A stretch of 64,000 bases of DNA from Hyalella azteca. Lineage: Eukaryota; Arthropoda; Malacostraca; Amphipoda; Hyalellidae. Below the pieces are notes generated by a model, which made no database searches, was not told the origin of the DNA, and saw only the letters and a program-made list of their open reading frames with translations. The translations under genes were made by a program, and so were the position numbers. The stretch covers positions 1-64,000 of the forward strand of contig NW_025944327.1 in assembly GCF_000764305.2 (NCBI RefSeq), written 5' to 3'. How positions within the stretch are numbered: position 1 is the stretch's first letter; each line of letters starts with the position of its first letter. Below, one piece after another: positions 58,601-64,000 of this stretch.

Positions 58601-60311
58601 CTAAGTCGTCAATGGATTTTTTGCCAGAAACTCGGAGACCGAGACACGGTGGCTGGAGCAATGATCATGATATGTAGACTCTCTTGAATAATTAAAATGT
58701 AATTAAATTGAACTTCTCGTTGAATAACTGAAATGCACCAACAAATTTTGCATGAAATTGTTTGAATGAGGCGGTATTGAATTTATCACGGTGTTTATAG
58801 TTTTTTAAGATAATACAGTTATTTCATTAGAAGGAAGAAAAAAATGTCGATTTTTGGAAAACAAACCCTACTACTTTTTTATTTTTCTTCACTCCAGGGT
58901 TGTTTATTGACGAAAAGAACGAAATATTTCCAGCCATGTTACCAGTTATTTACCTCATAATCAAAATATGAAGAAAATATAAATATATAACAATGCAGTG
59001 CTGTGCCACCACGAAACGAAAATAATGAACAAGATATTTGAACAGCTCAAGCGCATTTCGTACGAGATGCTTTCATGTATGTTATACCCTTGTCTATAAA
59101 ATTTCATGTGATCTAGAACAAATTATGAAACAACTCTATTAATTAAATAGTTAGTTAATGAAAAAAAAAGAAATTTATGCTTCATTAAAAATAAAAAAGA
59201 AATAAAAAGTAAAAATTATGCATTAAAGAAAATAGGAATTTATGCTCCATTTTGCAAATTTTAGGAACTAAAATGATAAAATATTTACTGATAATTACTA
59301 AATTCCGACAACAATACATGAAATCAGAATGTTATTATCCCCGATAAAAATTTTACGAGCAATATTTATTCTTTTTTTACATTATTATGCCGCAAAAAGT
59401 TTCTTCATAAGCATTTGAAGTTCTATTTTCGATCCAGAAAAAAATTCTATATTGGAAATGTATAGAGCCAGTGCAACTCTGTGACATAGTACCTCGATGA
59501 ATTGCCAATTGATAGAATGATTGAGCTTCAGATTCAATTTCAAAAATTCAACTGGTCGAATTTACCTTAACCAGAATTAAGTATTGAAGTCAACCGGCGT
59601 GGTTCAACAAAAGTGGTTCCAAAATAAGAGTCGAAGTGAAATTTCGACTGATAAAAATTGTAAATTCACTAGAAATACTTCTAATTTAACAGAACCATAT
59701 GAGTTTTTAATTTAAATTTGTAAAAATAATAATATTGCTGCATAGGTTTTTCAGAACAAAGTAATCAGAACCATTTCTGTTTGAAAGGTTCTGCAAATAA
59801 AGGCAATCACTACCGAACATCTCTAATCTTTCACCGAATTCTCTTTTTTTAATAGGAATATGATCATCATAGACCAGAATCATTCCTGATTAATATGTTC
59901 TGCAAATAAATGTAAATCATAATCGATTATGAGCATTCTACAAGAAAAATAATAAAAAATATAACTCAGTACTCACTGCAGTGAGTGACAGAGAGCGCAT
60001 TTTCTCGTCGACGAAAACATGAAGTCACAGACGGACAGACAGACGGACGGACAGACGGACATGGCGAGCACAATAGTGCATTTTTTCATAAATGAGAAAA
60101 TGCGCTAAAAAGCGATTTTTATAAGAAACACTAAAATTTTTTCCATAGAGAAAATCTCAATATAAAATACTAGAGCATAAAAACACGACCATCACAGACC
60201 GGAATCGTCGTCGCCTTCGGGTTTGAGAAGCGTTGTGTTGTCGGCTGAGAGGTGCTTGCTCTGCACCTTCTTGAGCGAGCCCACGTAGCGCAGCAATACG
60301 TGCTGCAGCAT
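25467..60311 (-). CDS. unrecognised single-pass membrane protein, 3' part (fifteen exons)
   Basis: The exons in coding order are M 60200-60311, L 52524-52617, K 51713-51896, J 49636-49668, H 44857-45069, I 43112-43172, G 40206-40529, F 37453-37857, E 36064-36228, D 33654-33821, C 29981-30187, B 28974-29165, A 27758-28386, N 26045-26268 and O 25467-25695. Every border is GT/AG and every phase matches, giving 3240 nt, or 1079 residues plus stop. One hydrophobic helix (about residues 45-67) is followed by basic residues, so the long Ser/Pro/Arg/His/Gln-rich part should be cytoplasmic. The 5' end lies beyond the window. I do not recognise the family. The join M-L and the end of J are the weakest steps. 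Confidence 0.7.
26045..26268 (-). CDS. exon N: C-terminal region
   Basis: The acceptor is gtctacag and the donor is CAT/GTGAGA; phase 0 in, 2 out. It reads NLFLGSPYGYSPEYAGF, GLDDSTVALWRQSRAS and ends HPSIAVTAV. The frame is chosen because exon A leaves phase 0. Other frames stay open for most of the exon. If the donor is not used, a TGA follows at once (26041-26043) and the protein would end AVTAVM. Confidence 0.65.
26269..27757 (-). other. intron between exons A and N
   Basis: 1489 bp, AT-rich. It holds a tandem duplication of about 70 bp at 26382-26515 (TTGGTCTAT-TCAAAATTAGATAC in both). No exon seen. Confidence 0.6.
27758..28386 (-). CDS. exon A: cassette 7 fused to a long Ser/Pro/His/Gln tail
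   Basis: The acceptor is aatttcag and the donor is CAG/GTAAAC; phase 1 in, 0 out, 210 codons. It opens SHSVRHKPDG, has RQRRFS (RRxS site) and LTLPSPRASHRSPSPNP, so its first 50 codons are a cassette. It then continues without a splice into Ser/Pro/His/Gln-rich sequence and a less degenerate patch (DPFIIGDMMMVNDVIIPPP) that looks like a conserved linear motif, ending SLDSKSFAYGNQ. Confidence 0.8.
28974..29165 (-). CDS. exon B: cassette 6
   Basis: The acceptor is aatgacag and the donor is AGGA/GTGAGT; phase 1-1, 64 codons. It opens SRSMRDHHRDGRDGSRSRRNS (RRxS site) and closes LKLLLPSPISPRPGD, then APSPQMR. It shares SMRD and KLLLPSP with cassette 5, so these two look like the closest pair. Confidence 0.82.
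29204..29370. repeat. two-copy repeat of about 90 bp upstream of exon B
   Basis: AT-rich copies sharing ATATGA-CGATGCA-TTGTTCAA and AACAGCATT, in the intron just before the exon B acceptor (on the minus strand). Confidence 0.65.
29600..29980. repeat. 19-bp minisatellite at the exon C donor
   Basis: About 19 copies of TGTGTAACATTTCTATTCG and variants. On the minus strand the array starts in the first intron bases after exon C (GTATTACACGAATAG), so the donor is part of the repeat. Confidence 0.92.
29981..30187 (-). CDS. exon C: cassette 5
   Basis: The acceptor is ttcttcag and the donor is AGAA/GTATTA; phase 1-1, 69 codons. It opens SHSMRDPHRTGSVMARRSS (RRxS site) and closes KLLLPSPRPSHRALSPSPR. 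The intron that follows starts inside a 19-bp minisatellite, so the donor sequence is itself the edge of the repeat. Confidence 0.82.
30188..33653 (-). other. intron between exons D and C
   Basis: 3466 bp, AT-rich. I searched for further cassette-like ends (Ser-Pro-Gln-Pro-Arg before a donor) and saw none. No other feature recognised. Confidence 0.5.
33654..33821 (-). CDS. exon D: cassette 4
   Basis: The acceptor is gatctag and the donor is AGAA/GTATTG; phase 1-1, 56 codons. It opens SRSMRTSRQEF, has VRRPSSS (an RRxS site), then NFIPSPRNSQSYHRSVSPQPR at the end in the shared order PSPR, HRS, SPQPR. Confidence 0.8.
33822..36063 (-). other. intron between exons E and D
   Basis: 2242 bp without recognisable coding sequence or repeats. 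Confidence 0.5.
36064..36228 (-). CDS. exon E: cassette 3
   Basis: The acceptor is atcgaag and the donor is GAGAA/GTATAT; phase 1-1, 55 codons. It opens SQSMRQRGRELETGR, has LLPSPHSPQRN, and closes LRRSLSPQPR, one of the clearest cassette endings. It contains a basophilic RRSLS site at its end. Confidence 0.8.
36229..37452 (-). other. intron between exons F and E
   Basis: 1224 bp. A 126-codon minus-strand ORF at 36924-37304 shows no family features or codon bias and is not called. Confidence 0.5.
37453..37857 (-). CDS. exon F: cassette 2, Gln/His-rich
   Basis: The acceptor is ttgccag and the donor is AGAA/GTAGTG; phase 1-1, 135 codons. It opens SQSLRVSTPEEGD, contains RSYPRWAEVASAVLEPSF and the cassette-like TPASPRPRRTYQRSNS, then runs into His/Gln-rich sequence and ends QQQRQQQFR. 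It is the longest of the phase 1-1 cassettes, with the start motif conserved and the end motif replaced by poly-Gln. Confidence 0.75.
37858..40205 (-). other. intron between exons G and F
   Basis: 2348 bp, AT-rich, nothing recognised. Confidence 0.5.
40206..40529 (-). CDS. exon G: cassette 1, with a Cys-containing insert
   Basis: The acceptor is cacgcag and the donor is CGAA/GTATCT; phase 1-1, 108 codons. It opens SQSLRQSRNE and contains FRRLS, a textbook basophilic-kinase site. It then has HRSYHSNVSRS, which resembles a cassette end. Next comes a stretch with four Cys (VCLH ... DTCAYSNVCYC), and it closes RRPMSPSLQFR, like the other cassettes. It may be a fusion of two cassettes. A TATTTTTAG acceptor-like site inside it raises the possibility of a further, unproven intron. 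Confidence 0.72.
40530..43111 (-). other. intron between exons I and G
   Basis: 2582 bp, AT-rich, nothing recognised. Confidence 0.5.
43112..43172 (-). CDS. exon I: phase-changing short exon
   Basis: The acceptor is cttgtgcag and the donor is A/GTAAGT, close to consensus. It encodes AEVESVGSSKRLAAPTRIRK and leaves one base (A). This is exactly the phase 0 to 1 change needed between exon H and the cassette exons. An inverted-repeat transposon begins 20 bp upstream of its 5' border (43192) and so contributes to its polypyrimidine and branch region. Confidence 0.7.
43192..43338. mobile_element. TIR element with GGGCC ends, copy 2, inverted
   Basis: Reverse-complement relative of 19070-19221, ending 20 bp from the 5' border of exon I of the minus-strand gene. 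Confidence 0.8.
43339..44856 (-). other. intron between exons H and I (upstream part)
   Basis: AT-rich, with the inverted-repeat element at its left end. No exon seen. Confidence 0.5.
44857..45069 (-). CDS. exon H: acidic segment
   Basis: The acceptor is gtctttag and the donor is ACG/GTACGT; phase is 0 in and 0 out, 71 codons. It reads DSSLAGSPTEETVEILED, then a run rich in Asp and Glu, and ends RRASIMPPDPDGPLNAIRTT. Only this frame is fully open from the acceptor. It is markedly GC-rich compared with its flanks. Confidence 0.75.
45070..49008 (-). other. intron between exons J and H
   Basis: AT-rich. Its only clear structure is the 15-bp repeat at 46190-46292. No exon seen. Confidence 0.5.
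46190..46292. repeat. 15-bp minisatellite
   Basis: Six or seven copies of CCGCACTCCACAGCA, one with CCGCCCTCC. Being a multiple of three, it keeps a short ORF open, but no coding role is supported. Confidence 0.92.
49009..49668 (-). CDS. exon J (long form): possible alternative C-terminus
   Basis: Reading on from the same acceptor stays open for 219 codons and ends at TAG 49009-49011. It has three related blocks around SRTKII, SETKIV and SETKII, then an acidic stretch (TIDDEDDPP), then five copies of RKPFNT encoded by an 18-bp repeat. Codon use looks coding until the repeat. If used, it would replace the whole cassette tail. It could also be a coding exon with a donor I have not located, for example GCAG/GTCGCA at the first repeat, which gives phase 1 and does not fit exon H. 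Confidence 0.4.
   Translation of the reverse strand, partial: VSVISKDDPDWVFQYRCPDSLPSPTIVQSTLSSLELVPKTSTIKPKPSRESSRTKIITDSELTQIVSTVNVSATTNTATIADIAATLIRKHSETKIVAADGSSITQKEPEPISSIFASILSRKVSETKIILGEAAAVAVTKASRHADLTIDDEDDPPVEVDSSTPSIVPPPNTPEAGRKPFNTRKPFNTRKPFNTRKPFNTRKPFNTRPTNISLPRLTL
49045..49137. repeat. 18-bp repeat inside the long exon J frame
   Basis: Five copies of AAAGGTTTGCGAGTATTG, encoding RKPFNT on the minus strand. Confidence 0.92.
49636..49668 (-). CDS. exon J (short form): 11 residues
   Basis: The acceptor is tttgaacag. The donor TGG/GTATTT gives VSVISKDDPDW and phase 0 on both sides, so it links exon K to exon H without a break. The frame stays open for another 624 bases, so a longer version is possible. 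I infer the short form because no good phase-0 donor was found further on. Confidence 0.5.
49669..51712 (-). other. intron between exons K and J, with a two-copy repeat
   Basis: Holds a direct duplication of about 160 bp: 50250-50406 and 50489-50645 share CCTATTTCCTCATGAAGTG through CCTTTCACAAATTCCAG with about 8 percent difference. No exon seen. Confidence 0.75.
51713..51896 (-). CDS. exon K: juxtamembrane cytoplasmic segment
   Basis: The acceptor is catgag, just after an in-frame ATG that is not needed as a start; the donor is CAG/GTGTGT. Phase is 2 in and 0 out. It reads RLWAKGRDVEAGGGVKRE, then Ser/Lys/Arg-rich sequence ending SSKDQLIQQ. Strong GC content and codon bias contrast with the flanks. 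The basic start right after the helix in exon L fits the positive-inside rule. Confidence 0.72.
52261..52300. repeat. 40-bp near-perfect palindrome
   Basis: TTGGTACTGCAC pairs with GTGCAGTACCAA, one G-A mismatch, then CGGTAT pairs with ATACCG around an AA loop. It is preceded by two copies of ATACGATCAATTTTGGT. Confidence 0.9.
52519..53065. repeat. duplicated block, copy 1 (exon L and upstream intron)
   Basis: Matches 55318-55905 along its length with many substitutions and indels in the intron part. Shared landmarks include GTTGAAGGCTGGTCA, TAGAATTCAT-type AT runs and a shared end at CGAAACGAAT-TTACTGAC. The retroelement begins immediately after this shared end. Confidence 0.8.
52524..52617 (-). 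CDS. exon L: transmembrane segment
   Basis: The acceptor is ctgtcacag and the donor is AG/GTGAAC; phase is 1 in and 2 out. It reads DEGLSQHYIIAAIILATL, then LPLMCIGASAFLA, a helix of about 23 hydrophobic residues. The next exon begins RRLWAKGR, a basic stop-transfer sequence that puts the C-terminus inside. Only this frame is open. A near-identical partial copy lies at 55319-55392. Confidence 0.75.
54309..54833 (+). CDS. retroelement gag-like protein with two zinc knuckles
   Basis: An ORF of 174 codons. The middle contains two CCHC motifs with the standard spacing C-x2-C-x4-H-x4-C, starting near residues 60 and 81, as in retrotransposon nucleocapsids. The part before them is basic; the part after is acidic. 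It ends at TAA and lies within the retroelement fragment. Capsid-like sequence is not visible before the knuckles. Confidence 0.65.
   Translation: MSIQLLERLLTCLTNLETVIEELKRENVAVSTRPAQLQDLRRTRCDAYDRRRTRTLVFTNSNRKVCRTCGLRSHVSTKCAGDSCFLCHKPGHSLGDCPEMDTPAMLFEEEPVHYREACDDQLKLTSAVELLSVEDELNLSALPASVVAIAQIDMNDLYSAIPARQPLLEPAPEV
54851..55317 (+). CDS. retroelement ORF 2, truncated
   Basis: Open in a different frame from the zinc-knuckle ORF. It has a very basic Arg-rich run near residues 107-121 and a final stretch rich in Glu, Leu and Arg with a Tyr-Pro that weakly resembles a gag capsid segment. It runs into the duplicated host exon at about 55318, so its end is lost; the last few codons to the stop at 55337 are host sequence. 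Confidence 0.45.
55318..55905. repeat. duplicated block, copy 2
   Basis: Second copy of the block at 52519-53065. It lacks the 3' part of exon L. It also carries about 80 bp (around 55455-55545) not present in copy 1. Confidence 0.8.
55319..55392 (-). pseudogene. partial duplicate of transmembrane exon L
   Basis: The acceptor and first 70 or so bases are identical or nearly so to exon L, up to ATGTGCATAGG. The copy is then cut off by retroelement sequence, so it has no donor and cannot give the full helix. The intron DNA upstream of both copies is also shared (52618-53065 and 55393-55905) but differs clearly. Confidence 0.8.
56203..56534. mobile_element. fold-back element with arms of about 80 bp
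   Basis: The left arm 56203-56284 and right arm 56451-56534 are reverse complements at roughly 85-90 percent, with GCCGAAATCG, GGAATCGGCAGC and TTTGCCGAATCTGTAGAATC shared. The 165-bp spacer contains TCTAACTCTAAC repeats. No ORF or transposase. Confidence 0.82.
56985..57611. repeat. 20-bp satellite
   Basis: About 31 copies. The unit is ACGGCATGACACGTACCGTA; the left end uses a TCGACATGACACGTACCGTG variant. Some units have CACGTGCC, creating a CACGTG site. All three minus-strand frames are open because the unit lacks stops, which gives long meaningless ORFs. Confidence 0.95.
57612..59960 (-). other. intron between exons M and L, unique part
   Basis: AT-rich, no exon seen on either strand. 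Confidence 0.5.
59961..60106. mobile_element. small TIR element (MITE-like), copy 2, inverted
   Basis: Reverse complement of 5011-5183, with the same 13-bp terminal repeats at 59994-60006 and 60094-60106 and a shorter (CAGA/CGGA)n core. It ends about 95 bp downstream of the exon M donor. Confidence 0.75.
60200..60311 (-). CDS. exon M: membrane-proximal extracellular segment
   Basis: The acceptor is gtatgcag and the donor is inferred as G/GTCTGT, which leaves phase 1 as the next exon needs. It reads LLRYVGSLKKVQSKH, then ADNTTLLKPEGDDDS, with an N-glycosylation-type NTT site consistent with a position outside the membrane. All three frames are open. This one is preferred for its strong C/G third-position bias and the clean join to exon L. 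A donor four bases further on would fit another frame, so the frame is not certain. Confidence 0.55.
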
Positions 60312-61470
60312 CTGCATACGAATGATACGTTATAATTATCTTACAGTATAATTTATAGCGCTAAGAAATTCATTGTAAAATATTCTTAGCAATAAAAATT
60401 TGTCTTTAGACATAGAAATTACAATGTACATTGCAATTGACATACACTGGAATGTTGAATGCACACTAGACGCTTGAGTAGTAATAAAATGAAAAATGTT
60501 TCTAGTGGTAGAAATTCATCGCATATCCAATGTTATATTTTTTAAACTACATTACGAGAACATTACATAGAATAATATTTATAGCAAGCTATAATTTTAA
60601 AACTATAGTTTGTGTGTTCCTCCAGCAAACATTTGTAAAAGTGAAATGACATTTGTATAATGGATATTGGCTGCCCTTAAGCCAAAATTCTGAAACTTTT
60701 TTTATATGTGTTCTCTGATTCATGACGAACATTTTGATGTATTAACCATGCACGTATTATTATTATTTTGGACTGGCAAATATTGCCAAAAATAATTCCA
60801 AATGTTATTTCTTCATTTACACAATGTTTTTGATCCAGCGAAGTACTTGATAACGAAATTTAATTTATTGGAAGTAATGTAGCATTAAAATAAGTATGCT
60901 GAATAAGTAAACTTCTATGCTCAAAGTTCAATCGCGTATCAAAAAGTATAATAATTATTGGTTAAGTTCGGAGTTAATAGATATATTAATCAGCAATAAT
61001 ATGCGCTTAAAAATTACATTTTAAAGAACAACACTTTTAAAGAATTCCGTGTTTCCGATGTTACGCATGTGCAATGAATTTCTAATTTTATTTTCATATA
61101 ATAAAAAATTAATTTTTAAATTTTTTTAATATATAATTAAAATCAATTATACTTTTTTAAATATTTATTTGTAATTATTCTGTCAATTATTCAATTCAAT
61201 ATTTATTTGCAATTATTCTATCAATTGATTTATGCATTATCTCCGATTTTACGCAAGTGTGCAAAATTTCAGATCGATTGGACAGGTAGAAGTGTGTTGA
61301 AGATCGATTATAAAAATTTGTGGCAGACAAAATTATTTTTTTCAATTTTTTTAATAAAACGGCTACATGCAACAGAAATAAGTTACCTTGCCTCGTGTGG
61401 GTAGCACAAGACAGTATTCACTCAGCAGCCTTGTGGTAGAGAGTGGACCACAGACCCATGTCGTGCGTGT

Positions 61471-61692
61471 GTGGTAAGAGCCTCACGTACCAACGTGAGT
61501 CGGGATACTACCGTGTTTCCCATCGCATTATCGTACAAATCTAGCACGAAGCGGCACTACAGCAGTTCCCAGGTGTGTAAAGCTTTGATCAAAGAGCGGA
61601 ATAGAAAAGAATGTCAGCTCGAAGGTGATTGGAATCGAGATGAGGAAGTCGTTATTGGATCTGCGTCAGCGTGTCGGTGCGGTGAATATTAG
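61471..61692 (+). CDS. possible short plus-strand ORF
   Basis: 73 codons, less AT-rich than the flanks, with Lys/Arg/Ser-rich content and a Cys-containing end. No family recognised. It could be part of a transcript that runs to the candidate terminal exon at 62573, or chance. Confidence 0.2.
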   Translation: MVRASRTNVSRDTTVFPIALSYKSSTKRHYSSSQVCKALIKERNRKECQLEGDWNRDEEVVIGSASACRCGEY

Positions 61693-62572
61693 TGTCAGTT
61701 TGCTAGTGAATAGAATTTATGTTTGAATTAAATTTGTGACAAATAAATTTTTGTGTATTTTTTGTTGCAGTGTTTTAGTTTAGAACGGTTCTGAATTTAA
61801 CAGAGATGAAACAATAATGTTGTTAACACGGTCGTTGGTAGAATCGAAATGAAATTTCGCTGCATTACGAGAAATCTTATTAAGAAATTTTGAAATCTAC
61901 TGAAGTACTCAGAAATTCTTAAAAAGTTCACACCCGTCGAGAAGGCGGTGGAATAAATGAAAACTTTCATTAAGTAATTGTTAGCAAAACCAATCATCCG
62001 GCAGACAAAAAGAAAAATTTTCAGTCTCTATTAAAACAATGTGAAAAAATTATCATTCCTATGAAAAAGCATGTCAAACAGGAACTAAAAACAGGTAACT
62101 AAAATAAAATAGCTATAAAAAGACTGTGATTGGAATTCTCATAGGTGAATGTCGAAAAATTTATGAAGACAGAACGAAGAGAAGTTGAAGATTATCATCA
62201 TTCCTCTCAAAATGTTGCCACAGACATCATCTGCATTCAGCTGCCTCAAAAACATTAAATTACTTCAATTTACTCTTCGTTGTACTAATTGACGAACTAG
62301 TTTCTCGATTGCAGCTCATGTTATGGCATGTAAAGATTTTAGTTCTAAAATTATTTTTGTTTTCAACTTATACCGCGTGCAAAGATATGTTGACAAATCA
62401 AAGATTTATTTTACCAAACGAGTTGTCCATTAGTTTTTTGAAATTGATTGACAGTATTCGAGTTGAGCATAGTTTAGAAGCTGTGGTTTGATCAGAGTAG
62501 AGTGAGACGAAATTCTAATGAAAGAAACAGTCAATGAGTCTTTAAAGAATATATGTTTTTTTATGTTGCAGG

Positions 62573-62692
62573 CCTATGACGTGGGCGTAACTGGTGCTGG
62601 TAGAATTACGGAGTCAAGCATTTCAGAAGCTCTGAAAAAGAAGAAACAGTTTGTTGCATTAACAATTCAACTGTATCTTACCAATAAATAAA
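62573..62692 (+). CDS. possible plus-strand terminal exon
   Basis: A TTTATGTTGCAG acceptor-like site is followed by 39 open codons (YDVGVTGAGRITESSISEAL, then poly-Lys) and TAA, with AATAAATAAA directly at the stop. The reading looks more protein-like than its surroundings, but no upstream exon joins it with certainty and the protein is not recognised. Confidence 0.25.
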
Positions 62693-63978
62693 AACTACAA
62701 CAATAAAATTTTTAATCATAATCAAATATGTACAATCAACAAAAAATATAAAATATAATACAATTCTTTTCACAAAATTCCTCATTGCGGGCTGAAAAAT
62801 TGGTTACCTATTTTTACCGGGTTTGGCTATCAGACTTCGTTTACATGGGAACAACAGTTATAGAACCAATCGAGTGGGAATGAGTAAACCGAGATTGCAA
62901 GTTTGAAAAAAGGCTTTCTTATTTGGATAGACGAAACGTTCACTAAATCGGTAAGTGAAGATGGTTTAGAATTGCTTGGAATAAAGAAAATAAGCACTCT
63001 ACAGTCTGCAGGCGCCCTAAATTTCTGATGGAGCGAAATTACGAAATCTAATTTTCCCGAATACTCATGCTCTGGAGCATTTGAATGATATTCTGGTAGT
63101 TAATGTAAGTTTAGGTATTGGCAATAGAATACCTACCATCGTGAGAATGACTAGACCAGATTGAAAATAATGTGAGGGTTAGAGGTGGCTGATTAATCGT
63201 CGACGTTTAACTGCTGATCATCAGTTTATTATAACCTCGCTTAAAACAAGAATGTATTGCAATGAACATGAGAGTGGATACAGTCGGCTTTAACTTCAAT
63301 AATTTACGTTTTATCTACGCCACAAAAACTTAAACTAGAAATTGAAAGCTAATATGATAGAAAAAATTTCTTATGGAATTGAATTTAGCAATTAATTCAA
63401 GTATAAATATAAGATCAGTGTGCCGAAAATGAAGATTTTTGAACACGTTTCATATGCTATCGTAGAATAAAAAAATTGCTCAATTAGGTTTTCAAATAGT
63501 AAAAATTAAATATTAAAATCTACATGACAATAGGCTAGTTTTCTTGTCCTCTCCGATAAAATAATTATAAATAGCATGGAGGGAGAGAAAAACTATTCGA
63601 AATCATTTAATATGCCAGCAAAAGCTGAATTTTGAAAATATTTATAACGTAAATTTATGGCTAAGTATTTTTTGAATATAAAGCAACGATAAGTAAATTC
63701 ACGATATTTTAATTGAAATTCCAGGTAAATTTGTAATCTAAGAAAACGAATAATATAAATACGTTTTCAAATTTAACATATTATGATCATTTGCATTTAA
63801 ACGCTCCCTACAAAATTTCTCGAACATTAACAATTAGAGACTTTATTGAAAGAATATAGTTTATTCGGTCTACGTGGGCTGACCGTTCTTTATTTATTAG
63901 CCTTCAATAAGTAGCCTGTGAATTTCGGCGGGATACTCGAGAAAATTTCACTCACCGATCGATGCAATTAAACCTCAC

Positions 63979-64000
63979 CTGCATTCATAGCGAGAACATC
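63979..64000 (-). CDS. possible exon end at window edge
   Basis: On the minus strand the last bases of the window read up to AATGCAG/GTGAGG, a strong donor. It would leave phase 1 or 2 and so cannot join exon M (phase 0) directly; another exon would be needed between. Too short to judge. Confidence 0.25.

Overview
This window is eukaryotic nuclear DNA, AT-rich, intron-rich and very rich in tandem repeats. The one gene I recognise with confidence is slit, whose laminin-G and cystine-knot parts resemble the insect protein, so the source is an arthropod. A crustacean such as an amphipod is plausible but the sequence does not prove it. No bacterial-type operons, rRNA, tRNA or CRISPR arrays were seen. 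A single N at 4453 marks an assembly join.

Region 1 (1-4757) is non-coding. It holds a 47-bp minisatellite, a Gln/His/Pro-rich relic reading frame whose in-frame stops are TAA or TAG until a final TGA, a 79-bp repeat cut off at the N, and then more of the same minisatellite. Region 2 (4758-13210, plus strand) is the 3' half of slit: nine exons with consistent phases coding 589 residues (five EGF repeats, laminin G, an Ala/Pro/Gly-rich linker, one EGF repeat, and a C-terminal cystine knot). Almost every slit intron here ends in, or begins with, a tandem array that touches the splice site. Several of these arrays copy the splice site itself. Region 3 (13211-25466) is the slit 3' UTR and intergenic DNA with a small inverted-repeat transposon.

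Region 4 (25467-60311, minus strand, convergent with slit) is an unrecognised gene. I assembled it from fifteen exons whose phases chain without a break into 1079 codons ending in a stop. It would encode the membrane-proximal part of a single-pass membrane protein, one transmembrane helix, and a long cytoplasmic tail rich in Ser, Pro, Arg, His and Gln. Six consecutive exons in the tail (G to B), plus the start of a seventh (A), are related to one another. All six are phase 1-1, open with a Ser-x-Ser-(Met/Leu)-Arg motif, and most close with a Pro-Ser-Pro ... Ser-Pro-x-Pro-Arg motif. Five of the seven carry an Arg-Arg-x-Ser site. Any subset could be skipped without breaking the frame. This modular, apparently duplicated cassette array is the best candidate here for an undescribed system.

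Within this gene, the transmembrane exon is present twice, with a fragment of an LTR-type retroelement (zinc-knuckle ORF) between the copies. That is either a real duplication or two haplotypes joined in assembly. Region 5 (56-64 kb) has a fold-back element, a 20-bp satellite, a second copy of a small TIR element, a possible short plus-strand transcript, and a possible further minus-strand exon at the window edge.
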